A stretch of 64,000 bases of DNA from Avrilella dinanensis (lineage in GTDB: Bacteria; Bacteroidota; Bacteroidia; Flavobacteriales; Flavobacteriaceae): assembly GCF_002807015.1 (NCBI RefSeq), contig NZ_NIPO01000001.1:1953560-2017559 (forward strand), in the 5' to 3' direction. The translations under genes were made by a program, and so were the position numbers. Shown piece after piece: positions 60,760 through 64,000 of this stretch; positions within the stretch are counted from its first letter, which is position 1, and every line of letters begins with the position of its first letter. The notes beneath the pieces are model-generated. The model was not told where the DNA came from and searched no databases. It saw only the letters and a list, made by a program, of their open reading frames with translations.

Positions 60760-61659
60760 TTATCCGTTCATGGCATCTACCACAATTCCGTTGTCATTCA
60801 ACATTTGACGGAGCATATTTTCAATACCGTTTTTCAATGTAAAAGTAGAAGAAGGACAACCGCTGCATGCACCTTGCAAAATAACTTTAACCTGTTTCGT
60901 TTCCGGATTAAAACCTTGAAAAGCGATATTTCCACCATCGCCCGCCACTGCCGGTTTGATATATTCTTCAATAATATTAACGATTTGCTGCGAGGTAGTG
61001 TCCAATGACTCGAAATGAGCTTCCTTAGTTTCTTCCTGCATTTCGTTCGGTATTTTGGATTCATCAACGATGCTTCCACCATTTTCTATATACTCCTTAA
61101 TAAAAGAGCGGACTTCCATCACGATATCATTCCAGTCAAAACTTTCGTATTTAGTGATAGAAATATAGTTTTCGTCGATAAATACTTCTTTAACAAAAGG
61201 AAAATTAAACAAGGCTTTAGCGATGTCTGACGAAACAGTTTCGTCAATGTTTTTGTACTCCAGCGTATTTTTGCTGAGTAACTTGTTCGCAACAAATTTC
61301 ATTACACCCGGATTCGGTGTTGATTCGGCATAAACACTCACTGGCGATTTTTTCGTGTTTGCATCATCTGTGTCAATCAAAACTTTTCCGCCGTTTTTGA
61401 TGAAATTCTCGATTTCTGTCTTAACTTCGTGCTGTACATCGGACCATTCAACGATAGAAAAACGTTCGATAGCGACAAAATTCCCGGAAATGTACACCGT
61501 TTTGACGAACGGAAGATAAAATAATCGTTGTGCTAAAGGCGAATTTTTTGCTTCGTCAATGTTTTTGAATTCATAATTCGTCCCATAGCTGATGAAATCT
61601 GGGAATTCGAACTTTACAACACTCGGATTCTGAGTGGGTTTTATAGTGACTGTAAACAT
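60760..61659 (-). CDS. NifU-family Fe-S carrier with two scaffold domains
   Basis: 299 residues. Two Nfu_N-type domains in tandem (about 1-92 and 109-200: PTQNPSVVKFEF then STPNPGVMKFVA as matching starts). Then comes a C-terminal Nfu domain (220-299) with the cluster-binding CSGCPSST. Usual Nfu proteins have one or no N-domain, so the doubled domain is notable, though I recall this from Bacteroidetes. It delivers [4Fe-4S] clusters. Single gene; the shorter Nfu at 39955 is a second carrier. Confidence 0.88.
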   Translation of the reverse strand: MFTVTIKPTQNPSVVKFEFPDFISYGTNYEFKNIDEAKNSPLAQRLFYLPFVKTVYISGNFVAIERFSIVEWSDVQHEVKTEIENFIKNGGKVLIDTDDANTKKSPVSVYAESTPNPGVMKFVANKLLSKNTLEYKNIDETVSSDIAKALFNFPFVKEVFIDENYISITKYESFDWNDIVMEVRSFIKEYIENGGSIVDESKIPNEMQEETKEAHFESLDTTSQQIVNIIEEYIKPAVAGDGGNIAFQGFNPETKQVKVILQGACSGCPSSTFTLKNGIENMLRQMLNDNGIVVDAMNG

Positions 61660-61778
61660 TTTTTTTATTTTTTTTCAAAATTAACAAAGAAATATCGTTT
61701 GATTATTTATATTTGAAATTTAAACGTAAAATTAACATTTGGATGGTCTTTGTTAAAGGCTGTAAATATGTATAAAAT

Positions 61779-64000
61779 ATGATGAGATTTAAACATTTTT
61801 TCAGGTTAGTTGTAATACCTTTTTTATTGTTGAGTTATAGTGTAACGATGCAGGCACAGTGCGACCCACCGGTGGGCAATGCAAATCAAACATTGGTTGT
61901 GACCTATACACTTGCCGACCTTGAAGTAGAAGGAAATAATCTGACTTGGTATGCAGAGCCAAGTTTGGCCACTGAATTGGCAGAAGATACTGAAGCGGTA
62001 AACGGAGTAACCTATTATGTGACGCAAACCACCAGTGCATGTGAGAGTGCTCCTTTGGCAATCACAGTAACTTTGGATTATCCGGCAATTATGGTTTCTA
62101 CAACACAATATACGGTAGAAGAATTAGTGGAAGATGTGTTGATTGATTCACCTTGTGCTTTTGTGGATAATATAACTTGGAGTACTGGTGTCAATTTCGG
62201 TGGACCTAATGGTATAGCTTATTTTGAAAATACGAATCCACTTTTTCCTATGGAAAGTGGGATTGTCCTTTCTACTGGAGATGTAAATAGTGCTCCAGGA
62301 CCTAAACAAGGAGCTAATGGTACTCAGCATGGAGGTGCACCTGGGTGGGTTGGGGATGATGAATTACAAAACTATATGAATGGAATTGCTCCGCCATCGA
62401 ATTATCATAATGCCACCATAATAGAATTTGATTTTAGGGCAAATTCTCCAGAGATGAGTTTTAACTTCTTGTTTGCGTCTGAAGAGTATGGAACCCATCA
62501 ATGTAATTTTTCAGATGCGTTTGCTTTCTTTTTAACGAATACAGAAACGGGTATTACTACTAATTTAGCTCTTGTACCAGGGACAGACGATCCTATTTCA
62601 GTAACAACCATTAGAGACGGACAATGGAATGGCGGTTTTAATGGAGTATGTGGCGATGGAAATCCTCCGTCTATGAATGAAGAGTATTTTGGAGTCTATA
62701 ATGCGGAAAATGCAACTACCCAGGCTCAGGCTGCTATTAACTTTCAGGGACAAACAGTTAAAATGACGGCGTCTTCTGAAGTTGAGGCGAATGTGATTTA
62801 TCATATTAAATTGGTAATAGCGGATAGAGGAGACCAATCTTTTGACTCTGCCATTTTTATTGAAGGTGGAAGTTTCGATATCGGTGCACCAGATCTTGGT
62901 GGGGATAAATTAATTGTTGATGAGTCAGCTCTTTGTAGTGATGAGCCTTATGTGTTAGATACACAACTAAGTGCTGATGATTATGTTTTTCACTGGTTCA
63001 GAGATGGGTTGCCTATTCCTGGAGAAAATGGTCCTTCGTTAGAAGTGACCGAGTCCGGTACTTATTCGGTAGATATCGTACCTATAGGTGTTGGTTGTAA
63101 CGAAAACCCAGAACCGGTAACTATTGAGATTTACAATTCGATAGTAGAAAATTTCCCGCCGGCTAATTTAAGGGAATGTAGGTCAGCAGGAGATGTTACT
63201 TTCTTTAATCTGGTGTATGCCATGGAAGGGGTAAATAATAACCCTAATGTAGATACGACTTATTACTTGTCTGAAGAAGATGCAGAAAATCAGGAAAATG
63301 CCATAGCGGATCCTTACCAATACGAACTGGCTAACAGTACTACCCAGCCTGTTACGATATGGGTAAGATTGCAAAGTACAGAAAACCCTTGTTATAAATT
63401 GACACACTTTGAAATCTCATTTAAAAACTGTGATTTTGAACTCAATCCACTACCAGATTTGATTATTTGTGGAGAAGGAGATACCGGAGTATTTGATTTT
63501 TCTCATTATACCAATTTAGTATATAATGGTAATTTAGGTTATACAGTAACTTATTATACTTCGGAAGAAGACGCGGAAGATGCAGTAAATGCAATTCCGG
63601 AAGCAGATATTAGTGCTTATGATGGTACACATGAAGATGTTATCTGGGTAAGAGTGCAAGATGATACCAATCCTGATTATTATCAGATAACGAGCTTCAC
63701 CCTCCGGGTGCATGCCAACCCTGTCATCAACCCATTACAACAGCCATTGTATGGTTGTGAGGTAATAGGTACAGGCGGATCAGGGGAGTTTGATTTAAGT
63801 CTGAACATTGGTAATATTACGATGAACGAGCCGTATATAGAGGTAGAATATTACTTAACCGAAGCAGCGGCGGAGTTAGGCGATTCAAGTGTAGCCTTAC
63901 CGACGGTTTATACAGGACCAAGTGGTACGATATACGCACGTGTGATAAACACACAAACAGGCTGTTATACAGTAACCGAGCAAGAGTTGATAGTAAGACC
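61779..64000 (+). CDS. Large secreted surface protein with choice-of-anchor L domain, C-terminus outside window
   Basis: 740 codons visible, no stop before the window ends. Signal peptide after Met1-Met2: VVIPFLLLSYSVTMQAQ. An Ig-like domain (about 30-105) precedes the choice-of-anchor L domain (from SPCAFVDNITWSTGVNFGG; ends near FDSAIFIEGGSF). After it come repeated ~90-residue Ig-like units with the recurrent sequence 'TYYLSEEDAENQENAI' / 'YYTSEEDAEDAVNAIP' and 'IWVR'. This layout belongs to T9SS-exported adhesins of flavobacteria that end in a gliding-motility or type B sorting domain, here beyond the end. ATG at 61782 is an equally good start. Confidence 0.82.
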   Translation, partial: MMRFKHFFRLVVIPFLLLSYSVTMQAQCDPPVGNANQTLVVTYTLADLEVEGNNLTWYAEPSLATELAEDTEAVNGVTYYVTQTTSACESAPLAITVTLDYPAIMVSTTQYTVEELVEDVLIDSPCAFVDNITWSTGVNFGGPNGIAYFENTNPLFPMESGIVLSTGDVNSAPGPKQGANGTQHGGAPGWVGDDELQNYMNGIAPPSNYHNATIIEFDFRANSPEMSFNFLFASEEYGTHQCNFSDAFAFFLTNTETGITTNLALVPGTDDPISVTTIRDGQWNGGFNGVCGDGNPPSMNEEYFGVYNAENATTQAQAAINFQGQTVKMTASSEVEANVIYHIKLVIADRGDQSFDSAIFIEGGSFDIGAPDLGGDKLIVDESALCSDEPYVLDTQLSADDYVFHWFRDGLPIPGENGPSLEVTESGTYSVDIVPIGVGCNENPEPVTIEIYNSIVENFPPANLRECRSAGDVTFFNLVYAMEGVNNNPNVDTTYYLSEEDAENQENAIADPYQYELANSTTQPVTIWVRLQSTENPCYKLTHFEISFKNCDFELNPLPDLIICGEGDTGVFDFSHYTNLVYNGNLGYTVTYYTSEEDAEDAVNAIPEADISAYDGTHEDVIWVRVQDDTNPDYYQITSFTLRVHANPVINPLQQPLYGCEVIGTGGSGEFDLSLNIGNITMNEPYIEVEYYLTEAAAELGDSSVALPTVYTGPSGTIYARVINTQTGCYTVTEQELIVR

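Overview
This window is a chromosomal stretch from a member of the Bacteroidetes, most likely a Flavobacteriaceae. The evidence is the gene set: fused mutase IcmF, DUF2851, a CAL67264-type membrane peptide, a mevalonate-pathway GHMP kinase beside a GGGP-type UbiA transferase, choice-of-anchor-L surface protein, and TonB/ExbBD. Promoters also fit: TAnnTTTG boxes with an upstream TTG about 19-22 bp away stand in front of many genes and all three tRNA loci, which is the flavobacterial sigma signature. I cannot fix the genus.

Layout. 1-10.4 kb: end of an SPFH protein, DUF2851, an HhH protein, acyl-CoA dehydrogenase, prfA, pyrF, a metal-receptor-like protein and icmF. 10.4-14 kb: tRNA-Arg, a hydrolase with an XRE regulator, and an AT-rich three-gene operon coding a fulvocin C-like Cys-rich lipoprotein, a DUF1573 lipoprotein and a membrane-anchored thioredoxin. 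14-22 kb: KAS III, fatty acid hydroxylase, GHMP kinase, UbiA prenyltransferase, two pseudouridine synthases, a metallopeptidase and queA. 22-30 kb: a long minus-strand run with aroA, MazG-like, two membrane peptides, dtd, rsgA, DAHP synthase/chorismate mutase, TIGR02757, a glycosyltransferase, a lipoprotein and an HsdR_N protein. 30-38 kb: holA, small membrane proteins, an Smr protein, rplS, a lipoprotein with a repeated HGQPGHRCDI motif, and a very large outer-membrane protein. 38-47 kb: a Cys-rich lipoprotein, an Fe-S set (FNR, Nfu, Mrp), tRNA-Gly, an amino-acid dehydrogenase, exbB-exbD-tonB and folC. 47-55 kb: three tandem tRNA-Val genes, a TonB-dependent siderophore receptor with a PepSY reductase, fabG, an FKBP, an RluA enzyme and an ABC permease. 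55-64 kb: hisS, uvrA, a frameshifted GxxExxY gene between two 60-bp palindromes, a secreted protein, a two-scaffold NfuA and the start of a large adhesin that runs off the end.

Functional links: ExbBD/TonB can energise the siderophore receptor, whose downstream PepSY membrane protein may reduce the imported iron complex. Nfu, Mrp and FNR form one compact Fe-S/redox transcription unit, with a second Nfu protein at 61 kb. Acyl-CoA dehydrogenase, IcmF and the Glu/Leu/Phe/Val dehydrogenase all fit branched-chain amino and fatty acid turnover. The GHMP kinase and UbiA enzyme belong to isoprenoid/ether-lipid metabolism.

The most unusual content is small and repetitive. A 160-bp miniature element with GAGCCTGTTT ends has three copies, each with a 3-bp TTA/TAA target duplication; one sits exactly on a stop codon. 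A family of 60-bp palindromes brackets the GxxExxY nuclease-like gene. A heptamer array has been absorbed into the aroA reading frame. tRNA-Val is triplicated with a perfect 129-bp period. The fulvocin C-like operon is the best candidate for a little-described system. I saw no CRISPR array, rRNA, full-length insertion sequence or origin.
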